From Corylus avellana (Eukaryota > Streptophyta > Magnoliopsida > Fagales > Betulaceae): a DNA stretch of 64,000 nucleotides. The translations under genes were made by a program, and so were the position numbers. The stretch is taken from positions 4,484,669-4,548,668 of the forward strand of contig NC_081550.1 of NCBI RefSeq assembly GCF_901000735.1, given 5' to 3'. Under the pieces are notes generated by a model. The model was not told the DNA's origin, searched no databases, and saw only the letters and a list, made by a program, of their open reading frames with translations. Shown in pieces: positions 47,196 to 57,921 of this stretch (within the stretch, counting starts at the first letter, position 1; each line of letters starts with the position of its first letter).

Positions 47196-48148
47196 GCGGC
47201 TACTTTTTTCACTTCACCAGGAAAACGGTTGAAAATGACAATGCGGAGATCTGTTCAAATGGACCACTCTTAAGGAAAAAGTTTGGAGACTGACTTTGAT
47301 ATCTCTGTCACTTTCGTATTTATTTTCTCCAAAAAAAAAAAAAAAACAAAGAAAAAAAAAGGGCTTTTCAAAATGACACCCAACATGTCATAAATGAACA
47401 GTGTTGGTCTACCTCGATCAAACTAGCATGGCTGGTGGAGTCCAATCCTGCCAAACAATAGTCAGTCAGCTGGAGCTTGTGAGAAATGGCGGATATTCTT
47501 CTCTGCTGACTACCTCCTCCAGATCGCTCCATCCTCTGCAGAGTTTCCACAAATAGGTAAACAACAAAAGTTACTTCAATGCAACCACCGTTAAACTTCC
47601 CCAACTAATGCATTTACAAGATCCAATTGAATGGGAGAGAAAAAGAAATTAAATGCAAATCTTAATGCCAATTCCTAAATCTAAAAATCAAAGTCCAAAA
47701 GTGAAACGAAATCAACCTCTGAAATAGGACTACGACATGGATCTGACAACTGGTGGGACAATTTAGCCGCTCTCTCTCGGCTTGTAACTTCTTTCTTATG
47801 ATTCTTCTCTTGCAGGGAAGGAACCTCGTTGATTTCCCACAAGGTGGCCGCCAGTTTCCTCGCGGACACCGACACTTCCTTCCCTCTGCCACCGCCACCT
47901 TTAGAAGCCGGAAGCTTGGGAAATTCTGCGTTTTCCATAGCCAACGAAGGCGATCTCGATCTCGATCTCGCGCTTGTCTTCCACGTCGGCACCTGCGTGC
48001 TCGACCCGCCTCGCTTCCCGACCAGAATCGCCCGCTTGAATCGGTATTTACGCACCAACGAAGACGACGACGACGACGAACAGCCTCGCTTTCTGATCTT
48101 GCACACCCTCCCTGTCTTTCCCTCCAAGTTGTGGTTTTGCCAAGACAT
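46477..48148 (-). CDS. At5g41620/BRANCHLESS TRICHOME-like coiled-coil protein (5' part, cut by gap)
   Basis: Plant family of long coiled-coil proteins of poorly known function, related to the cytoskeleton-associated BRANCHLESS TRICHOME. Minus-strand exons are 47717-48148, 47413-47535, and exon 3 from 46956 into the gap at 46476. All junctions are phase 0. The N-terminus has a basic, Ser-rich block (KIRKRGCSSSSSSSLVRKYR, then VGKRGGSSTQVPTWKT) and the family motif SARKLAATLWEIN. Exon 2 encodes HKLQLTDYCLAGLDSTSHAS. Exon 3 is a heptad-rich coil (SALRIELDRARNQVDQLI, EIEYLMKHFAEEKAAWK, EELEVEKKLRRQTERLNKKL). About 345 residues are visible. The C-terminal half expected in the family is not found between the gap and 45600. 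The start MSWQNHNLEGKTG is the first ATG in the family block. Confidence 0.85.
47160..47187. repeat. (TC)n microsatellite in intron 2 of the coiled-coil gene
   Basis: About 14 TC units within the intron 46957-47412. Confidence 0.85.
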
Positions 48149-48191
48149 TATAGGACAAAAAACAAAAAAAAACAAAATCGTACGAGAATGT

Positions 48192-48446
48192 TCACCGAGA
48201 ATCTTGAAGACCCAATTGTGGGATTTTCAAGATTTTCAAGATTTGGGCTGCTATTAAAAGCTTCATGGAGGGTACATTGATGCTGATCCCTTTTATGTTT
48301 GGTAAGTTTGGGGCTGTTGGTCTTGAGTTTAGCAAAGAAAAGTGGCTGTCAAAGATTCTCCCTCTGGAGCATTCGGAAGTCTTTAAAAGATCTGATGACC
48401 TTTTAACAAGTGTCAAAATGGAATGTGGACTCGGATTTGATTGCAA
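48192..48446 (-). other. Candidate upstream ORF in the leader of the coiled-coil gene
   Basis: An 84-codon open frame on the minus strand ends 43 bases before the main start codon (48148). It lies downstream of the TATA-like box at 48572-48579, so an unspliced leader would contain it. No domain is recognisable. It could dampen translation of the main frame or be chance. Confidence 0.3.
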
Positions 48447-48571
48447 TGGAGGAACTTTCGCTTTGTTTCAGAAATCTTGAGAGGGAAAACACAGTGAAAA
48501 GCAGAGTGTGATGGAAAGAGAGAAAGAGATAGGTGGGGGAGGATGAGAGTCTCAGAAGCCTTCTTCTCTTC

Positions 48572-48579
48572 TATATACG
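48572..48579 (-). promoter_or_regulatory. TATA-like box of the coiled-coil gene
   Basis: GTATATAG on the minus strand, about 425 bp before the start codon, followed by a purine-rich stretch (+ strand GAGAGAAAGAGA at about 48516-48528). A transcript from here would have a leader of about 400 nt. Confidence 0.35.
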
Positions 48580-48599
48580 TTCAACGTTGTTGGGTTGGT

Positions 48600-50103
48600 T
48601 TTAAAAGACGATAAGACGACGTGGCAGACACGTGAGCCAAAGTGCAATCAATCAGGGACGTGCATGTGATCCATGGAATTGGACGGTCAGAATCTTGACT
48701 AGGTTCTGCGTATTTTTTCTTCTTAATTAATTAATTATTTATTTATTTTGTCATGGTTTATTAATTTATTAATCCCCCTAATCTGTCACCTGGAATGTTC
48801 TTTTGGTTTTCGCCACCGCATATCTTGCAGTATTTTAATTAATAACTTGATTATTCACAAATTGGAAGAACCCCACGTTCCCATTACAACTTTACAAGGG
48901 TGAGGGAAACAGCATGGATCATACAAGTACAACGTTGAATTGTAAGAGTTTTAATGCTTTTGATTCTTCTATTAATGAGATAAGAATAATTTTCCTTAAA
49001 AAAAAAAAGAACGTTAAATTGTAAAAATCAGGCAATAGAAATCAATTCATTTGTGTGCGTTACGAGACATGAACATAAGATTAAACAAATTACATTCGTC
49101 AACTTTAACTCTTTAATTTTGTACTAAGAAATTCCTTATAATTTATTTTAAATTTTAAATTTTTAAATTCAGAAATCTCAATCATTTATCTCATTTAATC
49201 GTCTAAAATAAATCATATTTCATAATTTAATAAGAAAATTATTCTCACGTTGAATTTGCATGTCGTATAACGTGCCAGGCCTTATTTTGGTAGAAAAAAA
49301 AATATATACAAATAGAGACATAATTAAGTTTCACTGTATTCATTGGTAGCCTGACAGGGATTCGGTACCAAAGCATTTATTATCGTTAAATGATACCTAA
49401 CAATACGTTGAAAAAGGAAGAAGAAGAAAAAAGGACCAAAGTATATATATTGTTAATTAACTTTTTGAGTGATGAATTGGGCCAACCCGTTTTCATCTTT
49501 CTTAAACTTTAATTGCCGGGTCAAGTATGATTGCATAATGATTTAAAAGCTGAAAAGAATTATTCAAACTACATATTATAATATATACAGGAAGTTGTCT
49601 CCTAGCCTATATCATATCATGGTAACTCCAAGCATACAGTCAATTGTTGTCTTAAAACAAGAACAAAACAAAAACAATTAAGTACTGATACATACTTGGA
49701 CAGATGTTTCATCTTTCTAATTTGGTCTCATGAGTTGCATTAATTCATAATTACATTTAGATTTGGAACTTTTTTTTTTTTTTGGTAAGTCGAACAGCAT
49801 ATTCTCGATTGAAAAACAAAAAGCAGTAAATTCGACGATACATCTTATATAAATATTTTAAGATTCATTTTAGATAAAATAGAGAGGATTCATTTTATGA
49901 TTTAAAGTAAATTTCATATACGTAATAGTATATATGTTGCCACGCATTTAAAATTTTAATGACGTGACACCATATATACTATTAGATACAATTTATACAA
50001 CAAAACAAAATATTGACCATAATGACATGACACCGTGTCATAAAACATATATAATTAGATCTAATATTTTGTGTCCTTTCAAAATCATGGTTTAACCCTA
50101 TGA
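48600..50103. other. Gene-free AT-rich stretch
   Basis: No recognisable coding region, RNA gene or clear element ends. It contains ACGT-core words near 48625 (ACGACGTGGC and ACACGTGAGC) that may belong to the promoter of the coiled-coil gene. Confidence 0.4.
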
Positions 50104-50610
50104 TGTAACACCCCACTCGAACAAGTAGCAATTGAAAATAAATCAACACAATTTAACAATTAGGAGAAGCAAGATTAGGGCAAAAAAATGTGTAGGGTCT
50201 ATGATTAAGGAGAGATTAGGCATGATGAGATTGGAATGTAAAGAAACAAAGTTTAAAACACGTAGGAAAATTTGGATAAGGTTTCGCATTCAAATGACTC
50301 GAGTCATGTTCAGACAAGACAACTCATTCGAACGAGACAACACGTTTGAATGCTATTTGAATGTGCCACGTCTTAAATAATTTTAAACTCCTGTTCGAAC
50401 GAGACACAAACCGTTCAAACACAAACATTCCTCCATGCGACTTAGATACATTCAAAATACAGAAACATGAAGGCTAGGGCTTAAAAACCCTAGCCAACCT
50501 TTTGCCCTCATTTCACACTCATCCTCTAGAGAGAGAAAGAAGAAAAGAGAAAAAAAAGGAGGAGAAATGTAACTTGGAATATCCTTGGAGCTCAAGGGGT
50601 AAGAATCTTA
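50104..50610 (+). repeat. LTR-like repeat starting TGTAACACCCC
   Basis: It begins TGTAACACCCCACTCGAAC and contains repeated TTCGAACGAGACA and GTTTGAATG words. It then runs through GGCTAGGGCTTAAAAACCCT and a GAGAGAAAGAAG stretch that resembles an LTR R/U5 region. It is similar in word content to 29270-29600. No partner LTR or coding part was seen; likely a solo or truncated LTR. The frame at 50132-50380 is unsupported. Confidence 0.35.
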
Positions 50611-50619
50611 AACCTTTCT

Positions 50620-50719
50620 CTTGTTTTCATTATTGTGTGTGCATTTCTTATGTTTGGTTGTGATTATTTCCAAAATGTAGTATGTGAGTGGTTACTACTT
50701 ATAGTGGTTGGGTAGAATT

Positions 50720-50751
<32 letters not shown>

Positions 50752-52050
50752 CCAAATTTTTGACACATCTTTCGTTCCATAATCTAGGTTATTTTATCAG
50801 AGGCGTTCATAAAAGCTCATCTATATATTTAGAGATTTGACTTGCTAATAATTTGAACCGTTCTTACAAACGGAGGCTACAAGGTTCACCTGCTCGAAAA
50901 CAACTTGTCCACCCACCCAAAACGAGTCCCTCTCAACGTCCTCCATCTTACAAATTATGGGTTTGGAGGAGTCTTAAAGTAGGGAGTAAATAAAAGTGGA
51001 CCATCTTAGTGGATGCCCAATGAATCTCACTCCTTTAACTCAATCAATCAATCTCTTAGCACGAGGTGGGGCCATTGAAACCAGCTCAATCTTAGGGATT
51101 GGTTGGGGGTATCTCGTATCATCGCTGGATTTGGAACTTTTCCATAGAAACACCCACGTCCTGCTACATCCAGGCCCTACCACCTGCAATTCTTTTCCAT
51201 TTGGTCACATGATCCTCCCCCTTTGCCCTTAAAAAATACACACAGAAATAGGGTGATCCATGGGCCACCCATCGTATTCAGTGTTGTTGCATTCTCTTGG
51301 ATTCATGGTGGTCCATGGATCACTTGGATTTTGAGCCCTAAACAAACCCCTCAATTTCATAGCTTCTATTCAATGCATATCAAACTGAAAATGAAAAAGG
51401 CTATGAGGAGAAAAAAAAGTTGTAGTCTTCCAGCCCCAGGTGCTCTAAAAGTGTGGTTTTAATATCTAAGTGAATGATTGAATTGTTTAAACTGTTGAGA
51501 GGTGTGGGAACCTAATTCTAATATAATTTACTCCCTATTTCAATTAAAATATTTTTTATACTGTTTAATTTCGCCCGTGATTGAAATATGTCACGTATTG
51601 TTTGATCCCACAAGTGAGAAAAAATGTTAACTTTTGGAAGAATTGATGTTACATACAACAACATATAGTGCATGTAATGATATTTAGTATCTTGTTATAC
51701 GACTGTCATACAATTTGATAACGTAGTAGTGAAAATTAATTCTTGGACCAGCATTTGTAAAAATAAATAAATAAACTCAATTATATAACAGTTTACTAAA
51801 TAATATTATTAATTCGTTTTATTGTTAAACATAATTCTAACTGATCATTTCAATAGATGTCCAAAGTGTTCAAACTCTATCTAGATCTAATTTCTACTGT
51901 GTGGTTCTCGAGTATGCCAATGCATGTGTGTACTAGACACATGTTTTTTATTTTCTCATGCAGACTTTAGATTCTTACTTTTATTTTTGAGGGACTGCTT
52001 TCGAAAAAAACGTTTTGAAATTTTATTTTTCGTTATAATTAGGATGGTAA
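50620..52050. other. Gene-free stretch
   Basis: It contains a T15-20 run at about 50719-50738 and AT-rich DNA. Frames at 50996-51232 and 51223-51462 show no recognisable domain. No RNA gene was seen. Confidence 0.35.
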
Positions 52051-52059
52051 TTCATATTT

Positions 52060-52370
52060 GCATGTTGAATTCGAGTCGTATCAAGACATATATATAAGGT
52101 TATATAGGTTAACCATACCACGACCCATTTAATTAAACGGGTCAAATTCTTAAACTATAATTCGCTCATTGTGTGTCGAATTTGTGAGTTGTGTTAAAAA
52201 TTGTCAGCCGTAAATGTCGCGTATCAAGTTCAGGTCATGATAAGACATGGGTAAAAGACAATATAAATCAACCTTAACTTGACCCATTTAATTAAACGAT
52301 CAAACTCACCAATTCTAAATCACTGATTTCGTGTTCGATTCGTCAAATTTGTGGGTTTTGATTACACTCG
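52060..52370. repeat. Diverged two-copy repeat with GACCCATTTAATTAAACG core
   Basis: Two related units of about 130 bp (about 52077-52200 and 52218-52370) share CGTATCAAG, GACCCATTTAATTAAACG, CAAA followed by TTTGTG, and related words. Similar sequence occurs near 43740-43860. Probably fragments of one MITE family. The open frame at 52315-52623 (-) just beyond has no domain. Confidence 0.4.
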
Positions 52371-52721
52371 GGTTTAATAAGCAAATGTTTGTCCTCCTTC
52401 CTATTTCTTTGGCGTTCAAAGTAAAGCATTGTTTTGGTTGATCATTCATTGATGCCTCAATCATCCTTCTCCGTTCATAAATCCTTTTGAAAGGCACAAA
52501 AGCAGTAAAATTGTTTGAAGAATTCAAATGAGAAGTGAGCGGGAATGGATTAATTGTTTTAGTAAAGGTGGAAAGAAGATGCATATTTATATATATATAT
52601 ATATAAATGGTAGAAACAAACAATAGACAGTTTTTCTTATGAACAGAGGGAAGAAAGGGAAAAGGTAGTTGAAATCATAAATAGATTAGACAGGTTTGGT
52701 GGGTACACAGAGAGAGAGACT

Positions 52722-54544
52722 TCAAAAGTACTCATCGGTCCTTCCCTTGAACCCAATTTGCCCAAAAGTAAGCACGACGAACAGTCCAAAGTGCCACGTA
52801 ATCAACCACAACCTGCACACAAAACCCGATGGGTTAGATTTTTGTCAAATCAAGATAATTAATATCAATTTGGATTAGGTGTCGGAAGAAAACGATTTAT
52901 ATTTAATTTTTAATTTCCATAAAAAATTAAATAATAGTCGGCACAACATTGTGAGCCTTCAACCATAGTTCTAAAACAAAAATCTCCAGATAAGTTTCAC
53001 AGCGGTCCCATGGTCTAGTGGTCAGGACATTGGACTCTGAATCCAGTAACCCGAGTTCAAATCTCGGTGGGACCTTTTTTTTGTTTTCTTCTTTTTACTT
53101 TTTTCTATTTTTGGTCATTAACCAGCTTTTGTTCCCAACTTCCAAAACACTACAGCATTCAAGCCCGACCCAGCTTGATCTAGCCAATACTGGGTCGGGC
53201 TTTAATTAGCACACGTTTGGTATCTAGGAATAGGCTCAGGAATGTTCGAGTTGGGCCAATCTAGCTGCCTCAAGCCCCAACCAGAAAAAGAAAAAGCACT
53301 TTCGAAGCAAACTCTTCCTTCCTTGTAATTTGAGATATTTAAGGCATCTTTAAGCTTGCGTTTGAGAGGGTCAAAAAGCTTAAAAATGGTTAAAAAACAT
53401 TTTTGGCAAAAGTTATTTTTGACTTAAAAACTCTATTTTTCAAACATAATCTCAAATGACTTAAAAACTCTATTTTTCAAACATAATCTCAAACATGATC
53501 TTAAAAAGTTTTGGGTTTAGTTTCTTCAGCAAATTGGTAGCAAATACAAGTCTGCTCAGCAATTATCATTCAAAACTTGATCCGACATCCAACTAATTAA
53601 TCGACTAGGACTCATCTTACAAATCAATCATTATATTTGCGAACTTATGTGGGGTCTACATAAGTTAATGGTGGACCATAAAAATTTATTGGTTCATCTA
53701 TTATATTTATAGAAAAATATGAACAAAACATGAGAAACTTATTGATCCTTAGCATTTCTCTTTATATTTCTCCGAAATCATTGTTCCAGTGCACCAAACC
53801 TACCCTAAATTCCACATGGCACACTTGGAAATCAATTCTTATTCTTAAGAAAATTAATACAAGCATAGAATAGTACAAATAAAATAAATAAAAAATTAAA
53901 CATAAAAAATGAAAGATTTCTATAAATTAAAAATTGGAAATATTTAAAACAGAAGTAAAATGGAATGGTACGGCTCACCAGAACTGAGAAGTGAGAGCAG
54001 GAGGGGTGGGGAAGTGGGCGAGCTCCGTTCCAATGCTTTCAAAGAAAAGCCCCGTCAAACTCTTGCCGTCGATTGCAGGAATGCTGGATGGCGCCAACCA
54101 TCCGATTAACCCAAATCCAATTACATTCAGATCCGTGCGCAGCCAATCCCTCTCAAAACTTCCCCAAATAATACAACCCAACAAAAAGTCAACCATCATC
54201 ATCATCATCAAGAAAAGCCAACGGTCTTGATCAGTTAAAACCAAATCAGATTCACCCCCACTACTACTTACCAAGTAAACTTTCCTCCCGATGCACCAGC
54301 CTGCCTCAGAGGATTCCTAACACCCACAGAAGACCTCACAAAACCTTCCAAAAAAAAAAAAAAAACTATATGTTTATACAATAAATAATAAGAATAATAA
54401 TAATAATAACAATAATTATATATATATATATATAGCACCTGAAGTGAGGCGTGTGGTCTTAGCGGCGGAGAGCCGAGAAGGGGATGACAAGGACGAGGTG
54501 CCAAGGCCTACGACGGTTGAAGCGGTGGCAAAGGTTGCAGCCAT
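52722..54544 (-). CDS. PSAO: Photosystem I subunit O, chloroplastic
   Basis: PsaO is a small thylakoid membrane subunit of photosystem I that helps bind light-harvesting complexes and balance excitation between photosystems. Minus-strand exons are 54439-54544, 54272-54344, 53979-54158 and 52722-52812, all GT-AG with fitting phases, giving 149 residues. Residues 1 to about 50 form a Ser/Thr-rich chloroplast transit peptide (MAATFATASTVVGLG). The mature part carries the family signature FERDWLRTDLNVIGFGLIGW, LAPSSIP, GTELAHFPTPPALTSQFWLW, a second membrane segment (about WHFGLFVVLTFGQIGF) and the end KGRTDEYF. The first two introns are short (127 and 113 bp). The third (1.17 kb) contains a tRNA-Gln gene on the other strand and MITE remnants. 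It appears fully intact; nuclear-encoded. Confidence 0.95.
53004..53075 (+). tRNA. trnQ-CUG: tRNA-Gln (anticodon CTG)
   Basis: 72-nt cloverleaf. The acceptor stem GGTCCCA pairs perfectly with TGGGACC, then discriminator T. The D arm is TCTAGTGGTCAGGA. The anticodon arm TGGACTCTGAATCCA gives CTG. The T arm is CCGAGTTCAAATCTCGG. The internal promoter A box (TGGTCTAGTGG) and B box (AGTTCAAATCT) are both present. It is a cytosolic, polymerase III type nuclear tRNA gene without intron. It lies inside PSAO intron 3, on the opposite strand. Confidence 0.96.
53075..53082 (+). terminator. Polymerase III T-run terminator of tRNA-Gln
   Basis: A run of eight T starts at the last base of the tRNA gene, the usual polymerase III stop. 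Confidence 0.85.
53340..53520. repeat. MITE-like fragment with 38-bp internal tandem duplication, PSAO intron 3
   Basis: GACTTAAAAACTCTATTTTT plus CAAACATAATCTCAAA occurs twice in tandem (about 53429-53465 and 53457-53500). It matches 44842-44890. Confidence 0.5.
53600..53765. repeat. MITE remnant in PSAO intron 3
   Basis: AACTTATGTGGGGTC, AATGGTGGACC and TATTTATAGAAAAATATGAA match the interior of the MITE at 15647-15866. Confidence 0.5.
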
Positions 54545-54693
54545 TTTTAGTAGGAGGGTTTTGGTGAAGCTGAAGAGAGTGGGGTGCTCGGAAATGTAAT
54601 TGCATGGTGGTAGCTAGCCATTGGCTTTGTGGATTGTGATGGAGATTTTGTGGAGATAGATTGCATGGATGGGCTGCAGTTCAATCACATTGT

Positions 54694-54701
54694 GCCACGT
54701 C
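54694..54701 (-). promoter_or_regulatory. G-box-like site upstream of PSAO
   Basis: GACGTGGC on the minus strand, about 150 bp before the start codon. Nearby at 54713 is a GATAAAG (I-box-like) word on the plus strand. Such ACGT and GATAA motifs are common in light-regulated photosynthesis promoters. The assignment rests on motif and position only. Confidence 0.3.
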
Positions 54702-55279
54702 GGAGTTCTATGGATAAAGTGGGGTCTGCGTTTGATCTTCATACTGAGATAATGAGGGGAATATTAAGCTCACATGCCAGCGTGGCCGTGACTACTTGTA
54801 GTTAGAGTAGGGTTGAAGATATTTTTTTGAAATACTTATTTATAAAGTACAAAAATTAAAAAGAAAAAAGAAAAAGAAAAAGAAAGGAATAGTGAACTTA
54901 ATCTCATGAATTGTCACATTTTTTGTAATTTTCTTTAATGTCATCCGTTCCGTTAAATTCCAAAAAAATTTCCAAATACTCATTTTTTTAAAGAAAAAAT
55001 ATTTAAATTTTTTTGCAAAGGTTGAAGCATGATTATTTTTCCAAATACCGTTAAATTTTGACTAACAGCTTCATCTTTGCAATTTTATTTTTTTTCTTCC
55101 TAAAACAAATGGAGGTATTTTGGGAAAAGTTAACGGAGGATGAGATAACAAACAATTGAAAGATGAATACACTAAATTGAGAAAAATTAAATTTTAGATG
55201 AGACATTACAAAAGTGATGACAATTCGGAGTTTAAGTGAAATTTTCTCTACTATCTTTCATCTTGATGCTCGTCTTTTT

Positions 55280-55375
55280 GTACTGCGGTGTAGAGATCCT
55301 CAAGAGCTTCTACCACATTTTCGACAAGCAAAATTAAATCTCCTCTAAACACCACTGTATTTCTACATAACCATA
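55280..55375 (-). mobile_element. Small LINE relic
   Basis: Minus-strand translation RIWLCRNTVVFRGDLILL followed by VEALEDLY corresponds to the stretch after the zinc-finger region of plant LINE polyproteins. Compare RIWMRRNDVLHGG in the LINE at 12774-15352. Only this patch is recognisable. T-rich simple sequence at 55440-55490 is close by. The frames at 55418-55827 are low-complexity and unsupported. Confidence 0.4.
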
Positions 55376-55879
55376 TCCGTAGGTGCAATTGTGGCTACCA
55401 CTTTAATATTTTTCATTTCAAGCTTTTTCCAAAGGTCCCCTATCTTTGTTTTTCTTTTCTTTTCTTTTTTTTTTTCTTTTTTTTCTTTTTTCTTGTAAAC
55501 CGACTTTCAATAAAAACCAGACAAACCAACAAACTACAACAAGGAAGTAAACAGAAAATTGCTTCAAAAAAAAAAAAACAAAAAAAAAACAAGGAAACAG
55601 AAAACTGAAATTAAGGGGGGAGGTGGATCTTTGCCAATGGGGAGAGATGATTGAGAAAAAAGTAAGTGGGAACGCAGCCAGAATGAGGTCTGACCATGGC
55701 CCAATACACGACATAATAAGCGCAGAAGTTGACATTTCTCTGTATTTTTCGAGTCTCCCAAGTGGAGGAGACTGGCCGGGATGAGAGAGACGGAATCAAC
55801 AATGACATTTGCAGTCTCCCCTATCAACTACTAGAGAGAGTCTTCCCCCATCGATATCACATTTATTTAGTGCCTTAAA

Positions 55880-56890
55880 GGAAATCAGTGTCTACTATTC
55901 TAAATTCAATAGAGGTTGATATCTAATTAAAATAATTGCAGATTGTATTATAATTTCATAAAATTGCAAATAAATAAATAAATAAAAATCTATGTTTCTA
56001 GATAAGGCTATTTTGTTATTTTACTTTATGAAAGTTTCAACCAAAAGCCAATATATATTTCTCAATTGGACCAGTCTAATATTTCCCATTCATTTTTTTC
56101 TCCCATGGTCCAACTAGCTAGTTGCATGCTACAATCCGAAAAGTATCTCGTCTCACATCTTTTCTCTTAATTAGGGGCCACCTAGTCAATTCGAATAATA
56201 AATAAACAACATAAAATAAATTTTGAATGAGAAAATGTCGGATGATAACACAAATTAATGATATCTCATGTCATATTTACTCATTAGATCCCACAAAAAT
56301 TCAGTGGTATATTCACCCGTTCACTGTACGGCCGGAGATAATTGAAAGATAATTAAGAGAATAATTTTTATCATTTCCCTTTTTGGAGAAATGCCACGTA
56401 CCGCATATTTATTTTATAACTATTGCATAAGACTGATCTGAAAGTCTCAATCAATATTTATTTTTTAATATTGACTAATTCAAAAATTAATTGGGACTGC
56501 TATATCAACATTGTGAGATATTTGTACAATAAAATTAGATTTCATCTCAACATATTAATACTAGAAATTCTAAATTGTATCTATGGTATTGTAATCAGTG
56601 AACAACCTGGTCTTGTCTGATATATTTTATCAATGAAGAAGATTCTGTTAATACTAGAAATTAACAGACTCAATAGTGTCAATATTTCTTCTATAATTTC
56701 AAGAACCTTATTGAAAAAATGCTCAAATTTTTGGGTATAAAATGTTAACACGTAACATATATTTAGGGTGGACTAATTCAAAGTCCAATACCCTGGTAAC
56801 AATTGTCCTGGATTAGACTCGAGAGTCATCACTATATATCCTTATCCTTTATCCAAATTAAGCATTAATCTGCTGATTTTGCAGTAATTA
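55880..56890. other. Gene-free AT-rich stretch
   Basis: No coding region, RNA gene or clear transposon ends were recognised. Confidence 0.4.
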
Positions 56891-56893
56891 ACT

Positions 56894-57111
56894 ACATATT
56901 GAAAAGGATATATATTGTGACTCATTAACTAATGACTCGCATATATTAATGGGTCGTGATACAGACAATGCCGGCGTGCTAAACACGCCAGGCAAAATTT
57001 ATTTATTTATTAAAATATTAAAAAAAAAAAAAAAATTTGCCCGGCGTACTCGGCACGCTGGCATTCTGTTTTACTTCACGCATATATTAATACATATCCT
57101 TTTCAATATGT
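56894..57111. repeat. Nested hairpin element with GCCGGCGTG arms
   Basis: The outer pair ACATATTGAAAAGGATAT (56894-56911) and its exact inverse (57094-57111) encloses a second pair, CGCATATATTAAT-type. Inside lies an inner GC-rich pair, AATGCCGGCGTGCT at about 56969 and AGCGTGCCGAGTACGCC-type at about 57030-57065. The centre is an A/T-rich loop. Looks like a small foldback or MITE. Confidence 0.6.
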
Positions 57112-57921
57112 TTTAATCAAATAATGCATGGATGTGTCTAACGAAGAAATAAACATGTACGTTTTAATTAATCAAGGGGCATGACGTTAAACAAGAAGAA
57201 GAAAGAAGAAAAATAAATTGTATGAAGTATGAAGTAAAATCAGATTTTTTTAAATTTTTTTTTTTTTCACAATATTTGATATTGGTTTAAGAAAATAATA
57301 AAAATTTATTATACTCTTTCTATCTAGAAATTCCAGTTCTATGCTTATAATTAATGGCTTGAAACTTAAACTTTCCCCTCGATCTACAAGAAAGACTAGT
57401 ATTATTATTATACAACACTATTTTGATTAATATTTGGTAGTTGGAAGCAATAGGATTAATTCTAGGAAGTGTAATTATTATTTTTTTTTTTGTGAATTAC
57501 TTTGAATGTGATTCGATTCAGGGTCGGTTGGGGTTTTCAATTTTAAAATGTAAAAAAAATTTTAAATTTAATTAAACATTTAGCAAAATTACAGTTTTAC
57601 CTTTAAAATTGTAGTTTATCATCGAGCAGATTTTCTACGTATGGCATCTTCCAGTAAACTCAAATCCCTTTTACAGTCCAATCCACAATGAAATACTACA
57701 AATTAAATAAACTAATAAAATGGTTTATTAAATTAATGATACAATCAATGGTGAGAAAATCACCAAATGTCATCAAGATATATCTTACAATTACTGCATT
57801 AATGCATGCACTTAATAATCATTTTTCGTGAATAAATTTATTCAAATAATGAATATACTTTTTCTTTGCTGTACGTACGTACTGATATCAACTGTAATGA
57901 CTGTAGAACTAACGGGTTTCC
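57112..57921. other. Gene-free AT-rich stretch 3' of the F-box gene
   Basis: Contains T-runs near 57250 and 57480 and no recognisable gene. It would include the 3' UTR of the F-box gene. Confidence 0.4.
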
